A stretch of DNA of 48,714 nt from Pilasporangium apinafurcum (taxonomy: Eukaryota; Oomycota; Peronosporomycetes; Pythiales; Pythiaceae). Below are positions 19,903-32,494 of the stretch, in pieces. The notes beneath the pieces are model-generated. The model was not told where the DNA came from and searched no databases. It saw nothing but the letters and a program-made list of their open reading frames with translations. Numbering within the stretch: position 1 is the first letter of the stretch; each line of letters opens with the position of its first letter. Both the position numbers and the translations under genes were made by a program. The stretch spans positions 300,175 to 348,888 of the forward strand of contig BCKE01000023.1 in assembly GCA_001600495.1 (NCBI GenBank). The letters are read 5' to 3'.

Positions 19903-22581
19903 CTCAACCTTTTCTTCGTTCAGCGACAAGCTTCTTTCGAGTCAAGTAGATCGCGATGCAACCAAAAATAATCACCTCTTTTCTGTTCTAGAACACAAGG
20001 GAGAACAAAAAGAAAAACGAGTATCTGCGCAGAGCGAACGACGCGTGGGAATCGTCCAAATAAAGCAGTTGCCGCACGAAAAAATCGTCCAAATTAAGAA
20101 ACACCAACCAACACCCTCGCAAACCGACTAATTGAGCAAGTCAGCGATGTGTGTCTGTGTCAGTTTCTTTCAAGTGCAATGATTCAACTACAGCAAATAC
20201 AGAAACAATGCGATGAGTCAGTTTCTGTCTAGTTGTTCTACAATATCCAATCCATTTTCAGATGCCAAAATGAGAATCGAATGCAGATTCTGCATTGTCA
20301 TTCTGTTTTTCACCCAACAAACAATGAAACACACATTTTGATACATGTTCACCACCGAGGCTCACCTGGTTGTTGGTTTTATAGATAGGTAGATAAACGA
20401 AGTCGAATGGGCGAAAGAAGAACAAACAACCGACCGCTGCTGCTCTCTTCCTGCCACGGGAATGACTGATTGACGTTGCGTGTGTGTGTGAGTGTTTCGT
20501 AGGGAGGAGGAGCTCCGTTATGTGTATGTGCGGCGTGGGTTGTCGTTATGGGAAACCCGCACTGCACAAACCAATAATGTAGGAGTGATGGTCCGTCAAT
20601 GTTAGAATTGCCTTTATTAATAAATACCCTTATTAAAACGATTTTCCACCCAACAATACTTGACAACGTACTTCTACCTCACAACATTTAATTTCAGAGG
20701 TACCTCGATTTGAGGTTCGGTCAAAAAAAACCAACTGTACTTTGAATAGAGGGAGATTGTATTTTTTTAGGTGGGAGGGATGACGTTTCATTCTAGAATA
20801 TAAGAAACTGTATACCTAGCGGGAGTTTTGCATAATAGTTTTTCGCCGGGTGCAACTATCCCCTATCCGCTGGGTATTTTTCGATTGCTGGCCTGTCTGT
20901 GTTGATAGAATTTGCCAACGGAGGCGTGTCGACAGTGAACGTTCCACACTAATCACTGGAATTTAAGAGAGATTCCAGATTCTGATGGGGTGAAGGAGTC
21001 AGACCTACTGGCAAAATGGCCATAATATCGACACTATGAATGTGCACGACGGCGGGTTCTTCATTATGTATGTAGTAGTGGATATCACTCTATATGGGCA
21101 ATCCGACCATTCACGAGAAATGCTGATGAAATTTGACTAAAGTGAAGGAGGTTGACCTCCTTGATCTCTTCTCTGATGATGACGGCGAAGATTCACTGTT
21201 TAATGGATTGGGTAGACAAATGATTAGATCAAAGTGGATTGTGTCTGTTAGAAAGATTCAGGTGTTTCTATTGTATCATAAGGTGGTTTTAGCCGCCTGG
21301 TCCAAATAGCACTTTTGCCATTTTGAATGGGTTGAAAGTAAACGATAGCAGCAAGAAAACCAGAATTGATTGAACCTGATCACAAAAATAAAAACAAAAA
21401 ATATGGCTTCCGTTGGAATACACACAAATGGTTGCACCATCGAACCTTCATCAAAAAATGTGGCTTCCACTAACACATATACAATGGAGTTGACGCCAGC
21501 AAAGCTTTTCTTTTTCTTGTGCGAAAGAGACATATGCGATGAAAGAACCGTCACAGCTTTGATAGGTGCATTCCTTTCAACTTTAGCCTCGCATTTGTGT
21601 TATCCATAAATGGCTAAAATACTGGGTTAAGATTGGTGATGATCCAGTTGGGATGAGCACCAGTCAGTAACATTGGATACCCCCATCCATCCACTCATCT
21701 TGTTCATGGAGTTCACATATGATCACAAAGTTCTACATGAAAGATCATTTCTAATATTTATATAGAAACAAAATGGGACTTGTAGATGCTGTACTTTGTA
21801 CTACAGACAGTGCGAGCTTGCAGTTCAATGCTGTAGTTGGTACAGGCGCCCCAAATGCCTCCAGGTACAATAATTATTGTATTGTGTAGCAGACAGTACT
21901 GTAACGGGGATGGCGGAATAAGCGAATTGCGGGTAGGGTTTTTTTGAACATTAGCTCATGAGACATTCTGGCGTGCGAAAATGAACGGGTCGGGTTTCTT
22001 TTTTGTAATTTTCGAACCGGGTTTCTTTATTTCTTTGCCCACCCGTTTTTTGTTCTACCTCGGTAAAGGAGGTTGAAGTTGACATGACACTCGTGACGCA
22101 TAGACGTGCATGAAGACAGTGATCATGACGCAATTTTTTGTGGTGGGTAAATGGTTGGATGGAGCAATTCACGGCGGGCTATTGATGATTCGCAAGATTG
22201 ATGGTGAACAAAGGAAGACCATGCGAACCACAAAAAACATGCTCGGATGTTCTGGAGGTCCAGACTTTTAGTAAATTATTTTGACCATTATCTTTGCCTG
22301 ATATCAACCACATGGAAAAGATGTAGCCCTTGGTGAAGCTTGGCATGCTTATTAATTTGAACATCTTAGATCTGAGCATATCACGTAATTGAATGCATCT
22401 ATGATCATCATGTTGTATCATTTCTGTATTTATTGGGCTCTTTTGTGCATTCGTTAATGTCGCCGTGCTGTAATAGTATCTTGCATGCATTCCCTATCAT
22501 CCATTCATCTCATGTTTTCTTTCTCTTTCTACATCTCTTTCTTGCCCAGCTTTGTGTATGATATGTCTACGTGCATCGCTT
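19903..22581. other. Gene-free stretch of 2.7 kb
   Basis: This is AT-rich sequence between the poly(A) polymerase start and the UBR1 stop. All frames are short and none reads as a known family. Poly-T and poly-A tracts are common, for example near 20724 and 21388. No tRNA, transposase or long repeat was recognised. An unrecognised noncoding RNA or decayed element remains possible. Confidence 0.5.
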
Positions 22582-25500
22582 TCAGTAGTAGTTATTTCGG
22601 ATGTATTGATCCGACGTACGTCGATTCCGTGCGACCTCGTTTGCTAGCTGGTGATTTGAGTACAAATTCAGCAACGCTTTCATGCGTTGCGTGCTTAGAT
22701 GCAACGGTCGCCCACGTCGAACATTGATGTCTTCTTCACCAAACATGTCCAAGTACGGTGATCCGAAATACGAACTCCTAGGTCCAAACACCAGCAATAC
22801 CGACGACGACCGCAATAGGAAGAACATCCCCACGCCATAGCCACATGTGATGGCATGATGTGTGCAGGCCCCCATCCCATCACTGCGCCGTCGGCAGCAC
22901 TCGGTGCCAGCGCACAATACCTGCTCACATACCAAACAAATGGCCGGGTTCTCGACCATGCGCCACGTTTGCTTGCATTTGCTCTTGCCTAGGACGTCCG
23001 AGTGTAAATCAGTATATGAAGCGGCCAGTCGCACTAATCGCACATTAGCAAAGTAAAACCGCTTGATACCCGTCGCTGAATCTTCTACTATTCGCAGCGG
23101 CAACGGTGAAATCTGGTTCAGATTGTTGCGAATGATTGAGAGCCGCATATTTGTGTCGGGTGCAGTTACATTCACAATATCGTGAGTGGCATGCAAGAGC
23201 GCATTGATCTCTCCGTTTTGCTTGTAAACATCCTGCACCACGTCTGGCACCGATGCGAACCGCGAGTGTTGCAGCAACAGCGCGGCCTGCTCCAAGTATT
23301 GCATCAGCGCTGTGTCCGCCAGTATTTGGTCGACAGTGGGCAATCCAAGTTGTTGGCATAGATCATGGTAGTTTGTGCTCAACCGCAACGAACTCACAAA
23401 ATTCGCACACCACGATTCGTCCGGATCCTGCTCACCACGGAAAAATGCACGACAGAGCAACGTCACTTGCCGCATGAACGCTGAGCAGCTCGACTTGAAC
23501 AGATACATTAGTTGTGTGCCACGAGGTGGCGCATACGGTGCGCCGTCTCGTTCCATCTGCACGACCTGAACAACACCCGCTTTGTCACTCAAACGGTCCA
23601 TCAACTGCTCCAGCGATCGTTGCATTTCCAGTTCCTGCTCTTTAGTGCGCTGCGATACACCGTTGTCTCCATTACTATCTGTATCTCCGCCATTATCGCT
23701 CATCATCATCGGACCAGAAGAATCACTTGTCTCCTCGTCGAAATCTTCAGCCGGCATGCGGGAAATCTGCAACAAGACTTGCGCCATGTATAATACACAA
23801 AACGAGCGAATCGTTAAGAGAATCTCTGCTTTGGTATGCAACATGCTGCTACATATTGCCACACAAAGATAAAAGAGATCCTGACCGAGTAAAGGCTGTC
23901 CCAACTGCATGGGTGGACCTAGTGCCAATGACTCCATCCACTCTTCCGCTGTCAGGCTTAACCGCAGGCCAAGCTGAATGGGTACACAGATACTGTGATA
24001 AAAGTCCTGTTTGCGGTTTTTGAACAGGAAATGTACGCGACGAAGCGAGCGTAGCAAGATATTCATCTTGCTGTCATCTTTTGGTGTCAAGGTATCCAAC
24101 TGCGAGTCTAATTCTTCAGGAAGCGATACTGCTAACCGAGTCTTCAAAGACGGCGCCGGCGGATTCAATATCGATGTGATTCGAAGTGACGAAAAGGATG
24201 CGACAGCCGAGGATGACGACGACGAGTTTGGACGACTTCTACGGTGATTTTTGCCTGTTCTAAGCGCCTCGAGGGAATGGATCGCACTTGAAATTCCACT
24301 TAGCTGGCAGCTAGTAATCGTTGATGCTACTGCTGACCAAATCAAATGTGCCAATTGAGGACCAGTCGAGTAGAACCCTTTCTTCAAAGCAGCCACAGCT
24401 GCTGATATAGTTGTCATTTCTGGTTGGAATCGTAGCAACGTTTCCAAGACAGACATCGCAAACTGTTTCATCGCACGAACTTCGTCCTTTTGTCTTTCTC
24501 CCTGGAATTCCTCATCATCTTCACTTTCGCTATAATACTCATCACTATCGTCATCCTCGTTGTCTTCTGTTTCCAAAGCCTCTAGGCGACTCGGAAGTTC
24601 TTCAGATAGCCAAAGACGGATGCTTGTTGTGTCTTGCTTGGATTGGAAGACGCGCTCTAGGGCTTGTCGATCTTTTTGTCGATCCTCCAGAGTCAATGGA
24701 CGGCATAATGGCAAATAAGGAACGAGCATTGAGCTTAGAGCTTGACATAATGGACATAAAAACTCGCCGAAATGGGCATCAAATGCGATATTCGACTGGC
24801 TGTGCTCCAAATTGAAACGGGACTGAGCTTTGACAGACGCGAAGTACTTTTTCCAACAATAGAGATGTACAGCATGACCACACAAAGACATAAATATTTG
24901 TGGCGGAAACGGAACAGACGGTGACGTCATTGCACTATCGAAAGGTTTCTCTTGTAGTGCATGCGTAGTAACTTGGCTCATTTGAGCGTGTCCAATGTAC
25001 ATGATCGGATCATCTTTCTTCTTCTGAGAACAAATAATGCAATCTGGCGGTGGTGGAGGGCGATATACAATAGTTGTCGCTGCGGTCGAATCGTGTTGAT
25101 CGTTGAACTCGCCATGGTCATCATTACTGTGCGATGTCATGTCATCATCTTCATCTTCCTCCTCATTCATCTCTGCAAAACAACTCGACTGAGCAAACGC
25201 TTTCTGCCGGGCCATCATCGCTTCAATTGCTCGTTGCTGATGTAATTTCCGTAATTGGGCTTTTGTAAGGCCATTTTCCGCCATAGTTTGTTCATGTTTC
25301 TTCATGCCACTCCATACATGGAGCTCGACATAGGTATGTATGGCGGCATCCATTGATGACAATTCCTTCAATATCCAATATATGGCAGAGATTGTCGATT
25401 TCGCCGTTTCGAAATCATTTTTGATCTGATCCTTGGAAAGTGTCACCAGTAAAGCAATAATACTTAGATCCTGGACTTCATTCATCTCACCTTGGTCGCT

Positions 25501-28500
25501 ACTGCATATGATAAGGTTATAACATATACGTTAGATGGGTCTGATCAGAAGAAAAAAAATCACAGCGCCGATTAGCACTTCAACTTACTCGCTGCTCATA
25601 CTAATGTCACCATCGCCATCATGTGTTTGTTGTCGCTTGACACGTTTTTTTCCTCGGACACCATCACTGTCTTCGAATGCTTCTCGGGCACTGCGTAGGA
25701 GTGTCAACACCTGTCGTTTCTTTCTCTCTGACAGCAGGTTTTCATCCTTCTCCAAACTCATAGAATATTGTTTACTTGCTTTAAGCACTAACACAACTAA
25801 ATTGAGCAAATGAATTGCCCTTAGAACCACCATTACATTCGTTTGTTTCGGCTGATTCGCAGACTCAATTACAGCATCTTCGAGAATCAACCGCATAATC
25901 CCAAGCAAACCTTTTTCCAAAACGAGAAATCGAACTTGCTCCAGAGACTCATGGACTGGAGGCAACTGTTCCACGAGCGGAATAGGTTGATCTTCAACCT
26001 TCCAATTCTTAAACAATGCCTCCTGACGGGCAAACTGCGCTTTCTCATGGCTCGAGCGGCTTAAGTGATAAAACGCTGGATCGTACTCCTTAAAGTATTC
26101 CTTCTTGAGTGTATACTTCACTGGCTCCATTGCTCCTTCGCCATGAATATCATCATCACCATGAAGAAGCGGAGACATTGTAGAAGACCGCTTAAATTGA
26201 ACTTCAGCAACTTCATCTAAGATGTGCTCGAGTCGAGCCAAATGTTGCTTTTCCTGACGGGCTGCTACCCCACCGAATGGTGTTGATATCGTAAAAGTAG
26301 TTTGATCTAGCAATTCAGACAATCGACACGGATGCTGACTCAGACGGTGAATGATTTCACGTCGTAACAGCGTGTCTTGCTCTTCAATTGCCTTCAAAGG
26401 TGGTGGAAGCTCTGTAACAATCCAAATGAGCGAAAGTAGTGCTGTCTCCAGCACCGCAACCAGCTTTTCATCAGCCCCAAACGCAGGTCTTGATTCACGT
26501 GAGTTGCTACCGCTTCGACTGTTGATCCACGTGAGTAACCACTCGGAAAGACCAAATCGATCAAAGTAAATAGTAAGAAATTTTGTAAACCCCACGATGG
26601 ACGCACTGATTTGGATGAGAAAGACATCTAAATCCCGTAGTTCACTGCACCATGGCGGACTCATGTAGTTTATCATTTGCCGCTGCATTGTCTGACCATT
26701 GCGAATCCATAGCCCACAATGAATTTGCGCACTTAGAACGAGTGAGCGCAACGGGAACTCCATCATTCCATAGATTAACATAGTCTTTTTGTGCTTTTGG
26801 TCAAGACGTGTTTCGGTTCCAGGACTGGAACTACTTTCATCACCTACAAACCGCATTGTTTGCTCAATGAGCGCTTTCCAATCGCTAATCCAACATAACG
26901 ACGATGATTCGCTTCGTACTGATGGTCCATAGCTAATACTTTCTAGTAAAAAGCTAGCGAGCATACCGTGCAATGGATTGTGAAACGAGACCGGCTGACT
27001 TTCGACATCAAACTTCACAATTTTCTCCTGTCGTGGTGACCCCATGAGCGAGCCGAAAGGCGGTGTATACAACTGCAAAGCAGATTCCGCCATGCCAAGA
27101 TGCTCAAGTTCTTCCCAAAAGCACTCCAGAACATTATTCACCATCTGCTCCTTATCCCGACTATCTCCTTCATGGTAGCGGAGTCCCTTGGAAATAAAGG
27201 TCGAAATTTTATTCACGTTTGCGTGGAAGTTGAAAGCAGTGAACCATGTTTGGGTTTCATATGTTACGTGCGCATGCCCATCCTGTATCCGAACGTGTGG
27301 ATCCAAGCCCTGCACCTGTCGTAGAGCATCGAACCATTTCCGAAGCACATTCTTTCGCATTAAAATTTCACTTGACATGGACGGAATCCCAAGAACATAC
27401 CCCAAGTGTTCGATGACAAAGTAGTATCGCTTGAATTTAAGCAGTGAATGTTCACAGTCCAACGTTCTAGGGAGATTAGTTGGAGAGGATGATAGCAGCC
27501 TCCCAGTGGACGTTGGAGGTGGCGCCTTGGCGAGATCAAGTGCAATATTAATCGTGTCCAAAAGCATATCCAACAGACCAAACTGTGCCAGCTGGTTGAC
27601 AACAGATGGTGTGGTCAAGATTTGCACACCATATTGGAACAAAGATTCTTCCCGAGTTCCAATGCCACAGAAATATTTTGACATCATGCGATTATAGACT
27701 TTGAAAAACACCATCGAAAATTTCATCTTCGGGTCCTTATCACCTTGGAGCTTCAAGTACAGCTCATACAACTCCAGCACGATTTCTTTCCGGAAATAAG
27801 GATCAGAGAGAAACATGACCTGAATGGGTTCTTTCGGACTGGAAAGCGGGTTCGTCGTGGCAAAGAGTTTGTCGCAAAACATGACATGCAACGGCCGTGA
27901 AAGTGAGCAAATGGTCTTCACCCATCGAATGACATGCAGTAATACGCTTTCATCGTGGATGTGTTCGTCTTGGACCACACAGACGTGCCAGCCTTCTAAT
28001 TTCAGATCCTGCATTAATCCGAGCGCATCTCGCAGCGACACACCTGGTGCTACAATTTCTGATCCGTTGGAATCGATCGAGCGTACGAGGTCCGCGGCCT
28101 TGGGGATGCGCTTGATTGTCAACGACCGAATCAAATCTTCATCGGAATGTACATCGTCGTTGCAGATTCGCACATGGAATCGCGGCTGCAGTATCGTTGG
28201 ATCGAGCTGTTGTTGTTGTTGTCTTTCCTTGAATTCTTTGAGTGCCTGTTGGCCACGGGTATTAACGCGTTCAGCGTCAAACACATCCATCGATTTCTTG
28301 GCCATTTCCACAAAAAATGTTACGATTGTATTAAAGAGCGCATCGGCGATGCGCAGTGTTTCTGCAGGCAATGCAGCCGCTTCGTCTTCTTCTTCAGTCG
28401 TACTGCCGTCTTCGTTATCAGCAGTTTGTCGTCGCCCATGATTGACACAGAAACCTTCAGGGGCCCAGGCTTCTGGATCGCCACAATCACATACACCACC

Positions 28501-28971
28501 TGGACTGGTTCGATGGAAAAACACGTCATGACCCTCGTGGTTGCCATTTTGGAAGCATTTGAGACATACGACACAGGTCTCGTCCTGCTGACACGTCTTG
28601 CAATTGAATACAATGTCGTTTCGTTGGAATAAGTACCCGCAGAGCACCTGCGATGAACTTTTTGGCTTGAATTGTTCGAAAAACGCCTCGATCGAGAGCT
28701 CCTCGTCTGCGAAAGCGTTGATGGATCGCTCCTGCAGATCCATGGAGTCTGGATCTAGAGGTGGTGGTGTTGTGATGGTAGTAGATGGTGCATGTGAAAG
28801 TAAGACGGCGTTAAAGTATCCACCCAAGTTCTCTACGTGCGACGACGTGTACCCGTCTCGCCGCAATTGCGTGAGCAGCTCCGGAATCCATTGATCGCAG
28901 ATGCGTTCGAGCGGCTGGGTCTGCAGGAAGCGCCGCAACTGGAAAGGTGTGGCCGTCGCGGTCTCATCCAT
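22582..28971 (-). CDS. UBR1/UBR2-type N-recognin E3 ubiquitin ligase
   Basis: This recognises destabilising N-terminal residues and ubiquitylates the substrate in the N-degron pathway. Two exons, 28971-25589 and 25501-22582, are joined across an 87-bp intron with a GTAAGT donor and GCAG acceptor. They give about 2100 residues. Residues 111-178 form the UBR-box zinc finger, with many Cys/His from CGYLF to FCVNH including VCDCGDPEAW. Around 265-360 a ClpS-like type-2 N-degron domain is visible (VRICNDDVHSDEDLI). A RING-H2 finger starts at about Cys1282 (CIICSQKKKDDP), with CGHAVHLYCWKKY and FLCPLCQ. Near the end lies a UBR-type autoinhibitory Cys/His region (CLVCEQVLC...CTHHAITCGYGVGMFF). All hallmark modules are present in the family order; the length slightly exceeds the usual 1750-1950. 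Confidence 0.94.
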
Positions 28972-29454
28972 TTTATTTGACTGTCAGTCGCCGTCTTCCT
29001 CCTCTCACTACCTTTTGCCCCTCACGACCTTGCGCGCCTGGGTGTGTGTGCGTGATTTTTCTGGGAGGATGGGAGTGCAGACGCTCTGTTCTCTCACTCT
29101 TTTTCGCTTAAAAACTTCAGATTAGGGCGCAAAAAGCCTAAGTTCAAGTGGTCCACGCTAAAAAATTATCCCAGAAATGTAATCACTGGGGTTGGCGCGG
29201 AAAAAATTGCCGCTCTTGCATGAAGAATGCTTTGTTTACCCAAAGAAATTGCCAAGTTAGCCGTTGAAAATGGTCAATACATGTGCATACTACTCTCGAA
29301 CGGATGAAGGCAAGAAGAAGGAAGCATGATGATCTCCATATTGTAGGAAAAAAAGGGGAAAAAATATAATATGGTCCTGAAGATAGAAGTATATAGGCAG
29401 AAGGAAGATAAGTTTGGTATCTGATTTTTTGTTGTTGTTGTTGTAGCTCAATGT
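28972..29454. other. Upstream region of the UBR1-type gene
   Basis: This is 483 bp with no supported gene. A short GTT microsatellite lies at about 29430-29444, just before the inverted-repeat element. The UBR1 promoter should lie at its left end. Confidence 0.5.
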
Positions 29455-29540
29455 TTTTAACAAGCAATCCGCAAGTCAAGGGAGCCAAAAACAGCCTAAT
29501 TCTTAGGTTGGCCAAAATCCAAAAAATCCGCTATTCGTGC
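29455..29540 (+). repeat. Left terminal inverted repeat of the 29455-30169 element
   Basis: This pairs imperfectly with 30099-30169 on the opposite strand. The outermost 18 bases are identical. Deeper parts are separated by small indels. Confidence 0.7.
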
Positions 29541-30098
29541 TCTACGAAAATGTGTGGCAGTTCGAAACAGATCCGTCCAAGAAAACTTGTTTCCCGTGAT
29601 TATTATCCAAGTCGTAGCATCCAGAGAGGAGAACTGGTACGACAAAATTTGCATTTTCTGTCAGATGGTCATCGATTTTGCGATTCTCAAGGTCGTTCAG
29701 AACATAAAAAATACCACAATACCATTTTTGTCCAATGATATACTCTGTAGCACATAGTATGGAACTCAAGTGCTGAAGAGTGGCTTAAGACACCAACAGT
29801 ATTGCACCAATAACTCGAAGATTGCCGCCAAATTACTTGGACGACAAACACTCTTGACAATATTAGAGCTCATTTTATTCAATATGGTTAGGGTAAATGA
29901 CATATATGAAACGAATTATGAATCAAAAGAAATAAAAACGATGACCATCAAGCTAAAACAATGCCAAAATGGAAGCGAATACTCATCTTTGACTGCTAAT
30001 TACTCGACAACCACTAGTTCGATTTGAACGCTGTTTGCTTTGTTCATCATTACAAATAAAAAACTATCCTATGCCAAAATATTATGTGCTAAAAGGCA

Positions 30099-30169
30099 GT
30101 TGCGGATTTTTTGAGTTTAGGAAAACAACTGAAAACTGGCACCGTTGGCTCGCGGATTGCTTGTTAAAA
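30099..30169 (-). repeat. Right terminal inverted repeat of the 29455-30169 element
   Basis: Read on the minus strand, it begins with the same 18 bases as the left end, then CGAGCCAACGG. That stretch is closer to the copy at 48571 (GTGAGCCAACGG) than to its own left end. It then reaches the AAAAAATCCGC core. Confidence 0.7.
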
Positions 30170-30588
30170 TCTCTATATCTTTTGACGATTATATACCTCG
30201 CACTTGACGGTCCCTGTGATAAATAAGATTGGTGGTGCTGTCGGATCAGACGTATGGAGGATGGGGACTGTTGTATCATCCAATGATCTTCTCGGCATAA
30301 GAGACAGACACCATCATGTCCACCACTGACATCCAACACGCAAGGAATTTTTCTCTCTCACACACACACATGTGGGCTATGTACTATAGTAACCAATTCA
30401 GCGATTTGCTGCACCGTCACTGCTCGACTGGAAGAAAAAGTATGGGAAAGTGTATTGCCCATTTCGATGGTCGAAAGAGCTTACCAAGATGAGTGGGTTG
30501 TCATGATTAAAGACCGAAACCATTGCATATTCCAAATAAAACATAATCGTCCTTGTTGCTGGTTTTCCTGTAGTAGCTTTCCTGTTTT
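30170..30588. other. Intergenic region downstream of the F-box/LamG gene
   Basis: This is 419 bp. It includes a short CA repeat at about 30358-30370. No gene is supported. Confidence 0.5.
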
Positions 30589-31521
30589 TTACCTCGCCAC
30601 TTGACACGTTCTTTCTGCTGGCCTCGTGCAGCGTATCTGCATTGTGTTGATCGGCCGAAACAGCTCCATGTCTCGCTTCATTGAGTACCAAGGAGCCATC
30701 GTTATTGCATCACATTTTCCCTGGAAAAGTGCGCGAATGTCTTGATCACTTAATTGGCCATTCCACACACGAAACTCGTCCACGATGCCATGGAAACCAT
30801 ACCATCCGCAATCGCCAGGCTCAGGGAAGAAATCGTTCCCTGCGGTGATGCAGCCAGTGCCGATTTGTGCGTGCATGAGCCAAAGCCACTCGTGGTGCAG
30901 ATTACCCATGTGGCTCTGCATGAGCTCTCCGTCTAAATACACACGCTGTTCGTGATTTTTGTTGTACGTGAGCGTCAAGTGGTACCAGCGATGAGGCATC
31001 AAATTGGTTGCGATGACTGGTTTCTCACTCAATAGCGAGCAGTACAAATTCCGATGGGAATCGACGACCACAAACTGCTGGTGTTCATTCGCCCAATAGT
31101 CTTCCTCATATGCCACAGATTGTGCACCGAGAATGATGCCTCCAGCATGCACAAGTTCGTGATCTTGGAGAGAAAACCAGAGATCGAAACCAAAGGGATG
31201 GTGACGATTGTGTGCGAACATACTGGTAAATGACTGTCTGCTGTTTCGTGCCTTCACGACAGCACATGCACCACGATTGCGGCGGTTCTGTCGATCGACA
31301 AAGACACCTTGGAAGCCCAGCGAATATGTTTGTAGGTACGCTTTCTTTGGATGAATATCCACTGATACTGGTGATCCCAGACGCTTCTGCCATATCTTTG
31401 CTTGAGAGAAGTAGTAGAAGGCCCACGAATTAACGTGTGAGAGCCGGAAGAGATCATATCCCGTCAATGCGCTACATATCGTATCGAGTACATCGACAGG
31501 AAGACCTTCCAATGCGGCCAT
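30589..31521 (-). CDS. F-box protein with laminin-G/concanavalin-like domain
   Basis: This has 310 residues on one exon. Residues 4-47 read as an F-box (LPVDVLDTICSALTGYDLFR...), the Skp1-binding part of SCF ubiquitin ligases. Residues 104-270 read as a LamG/ConA-like beta-sandwich. Typical motifs are FDLWFSL, GGIILGAQ, WYHLTLTY, VYLDGEL, IGTGC, GWYGFHGIVDEFRVW and LSDQDIRALF. The LamG part and the tail (YSMKRD...TRP...QVAR) closely resemble the end of the 45080-47806 protein, so the two share a cassette. A likely role is recognition of a ligand or substrate for ubiquitylation, but the ligand is unknown. The stop TAA overlaps a possible GTAAAA donor, so a tiny extra exon cannot be excluded. 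The ATG at 31521 directly precedes the F-box. Confidence 0.85.
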   Translation of the reverse strand: MAALEGLPVDVLDTICSALTGYDLFRLSHVNSWAFYYFSQAKIWQKRLGSPVSVDIHPKKAYLQTYSLGFQGVFVDRQNRRNRGACAVVKARNSRQSFTSMFAHNRHHPFGFDLWFSLQDHELVHAGGIILGAQSVAYEEDYWANEHQQFVVVDSHRNLYCSLLSEKPVIATNLMPHRWYHLTLTYNKNHEQRVYLDGELMQSHMGNLHHEWLWLMHAQIGTGCITAGNDFFPEPGDCGWYGFHGIVDEFRVWNGQLSDQDIRALFQGKCDAITMAPWYSMKRDMELFRPINTMQIRCTRPAERTCQVAR

Positions 31522-32494
31522 ATTTCTGGAGTAGTGATTTTTTTAAGATGGCCAATGGGTGAAACATTTACATTTCCTGTGATTGGCTTAAAATATTTTA
31601 TATGCATAATTATAGCCAATGATTAGATACAATCTTGCCAGCACGGCTTGTACTACAACATAGTTCCCTGATTTCTTCCCATCTCGCGGTGATGTGGGTT
31701 GACAAGCTCGCTGCTTTAATGGCGAGCACAACTTGTTCAGTATATAGATCTCTTAGAGAAGCTAAAAACTATCGCGTGATTGGAATGTAAGAACTTTCAA
31801 ATACCGCTAGTGCATGTATATGTGGAGAAACCTGAGTATCTCCAGCAAAACATACTTAGCTGTCTTTGATATGAAACCTTATATATTTCGCTTCTTCTCT
31901 CACTGGCCAAATACGTTACTCAACACTTCCAATGCTGTGTGTAAAGCACTGGAATCGAGATGTAGGCATCCGCGATAGAAACAGTTTTGGCCACAACAAT
32001 GCGAGTGACAATAAATGGATACGTTAGCTTTCCTGGTGTTGACCAAAACAGGATGACAATCTGTCATTGTATACAAAAACGAAGTGAAGATGTTGGATTG
32101 TTGTCGAGGCACAATGTCATGCATAGCACTTCCGATTACGAACAGAAGGGAATACCTATGACATGAAGTGCACATCATAACGCATAGCACATAGTAGCAC
32201 CCTCAACGAACCATGTATTCAAGAAAAATCGACTCAATTTGCGCAAAAACTTGGTAGAATATTACTTGCGATTATCAGAGGAAACGAGAAACACGAAAAA
32301 ACTTTTTTCTTCAACAACAGGTGAATTTTCCATAAATGACAGACGCAAAACTGCACCTCATACATGTCTTAAATGGCTGAACTGGACCCAGCCAACTGCC
32401 CTCTTTGGTACTTATACATAGCCATTTTTCTCACGCAGTCAAAATTCGCGGGATGCAGCCCTTTTGTATCGACGACAGTTCGCGAATGAATTGT
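31522..32494. other. Intergenic region
   Basis: This is 973 bp between the F-box/LamG start and the stop of the first M96/START gene. A minus-strand frame at 31900-32190 is Cys/His-rich but matches nothing I recognise and has no promoter or splice support. Otherwise nothing was seen. Confidence 0.5.

Larger units (their letters stand above)
29455..30169. mobile_element. Non-autonomous DNA transposon-like element with terminal inverted repeats
   Basis: The left end starts TTTTAACAAGCAATCCGCAA. The reverse complement of the right end starts TTTTAACAAGCAATCCGCGA. Similarity continues with gaps for about 75-80 bp on each side, to the shared AAAAAATCCGC core. The element is about 715 bp and its inner part holds only short frames, so it cannot encode a transposase. 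Flanking octamers CTCAATGT (29447-29454) and CTCTATAT (30171-30178) agree at 6 of 8 positions and might be a worn target-site duplication, offset by one base. A related left end lies at 48571-48714. The superfamily is not clear; MITE-like is a fair description. Confidence 0.72.

Noticed and set aside
31900-32190. Cys/His-rich 96-residue minus-strand frame as a small gene
   Set aside because: No signal peptide, known motif or splice and promoter support; composition alone is not enough.
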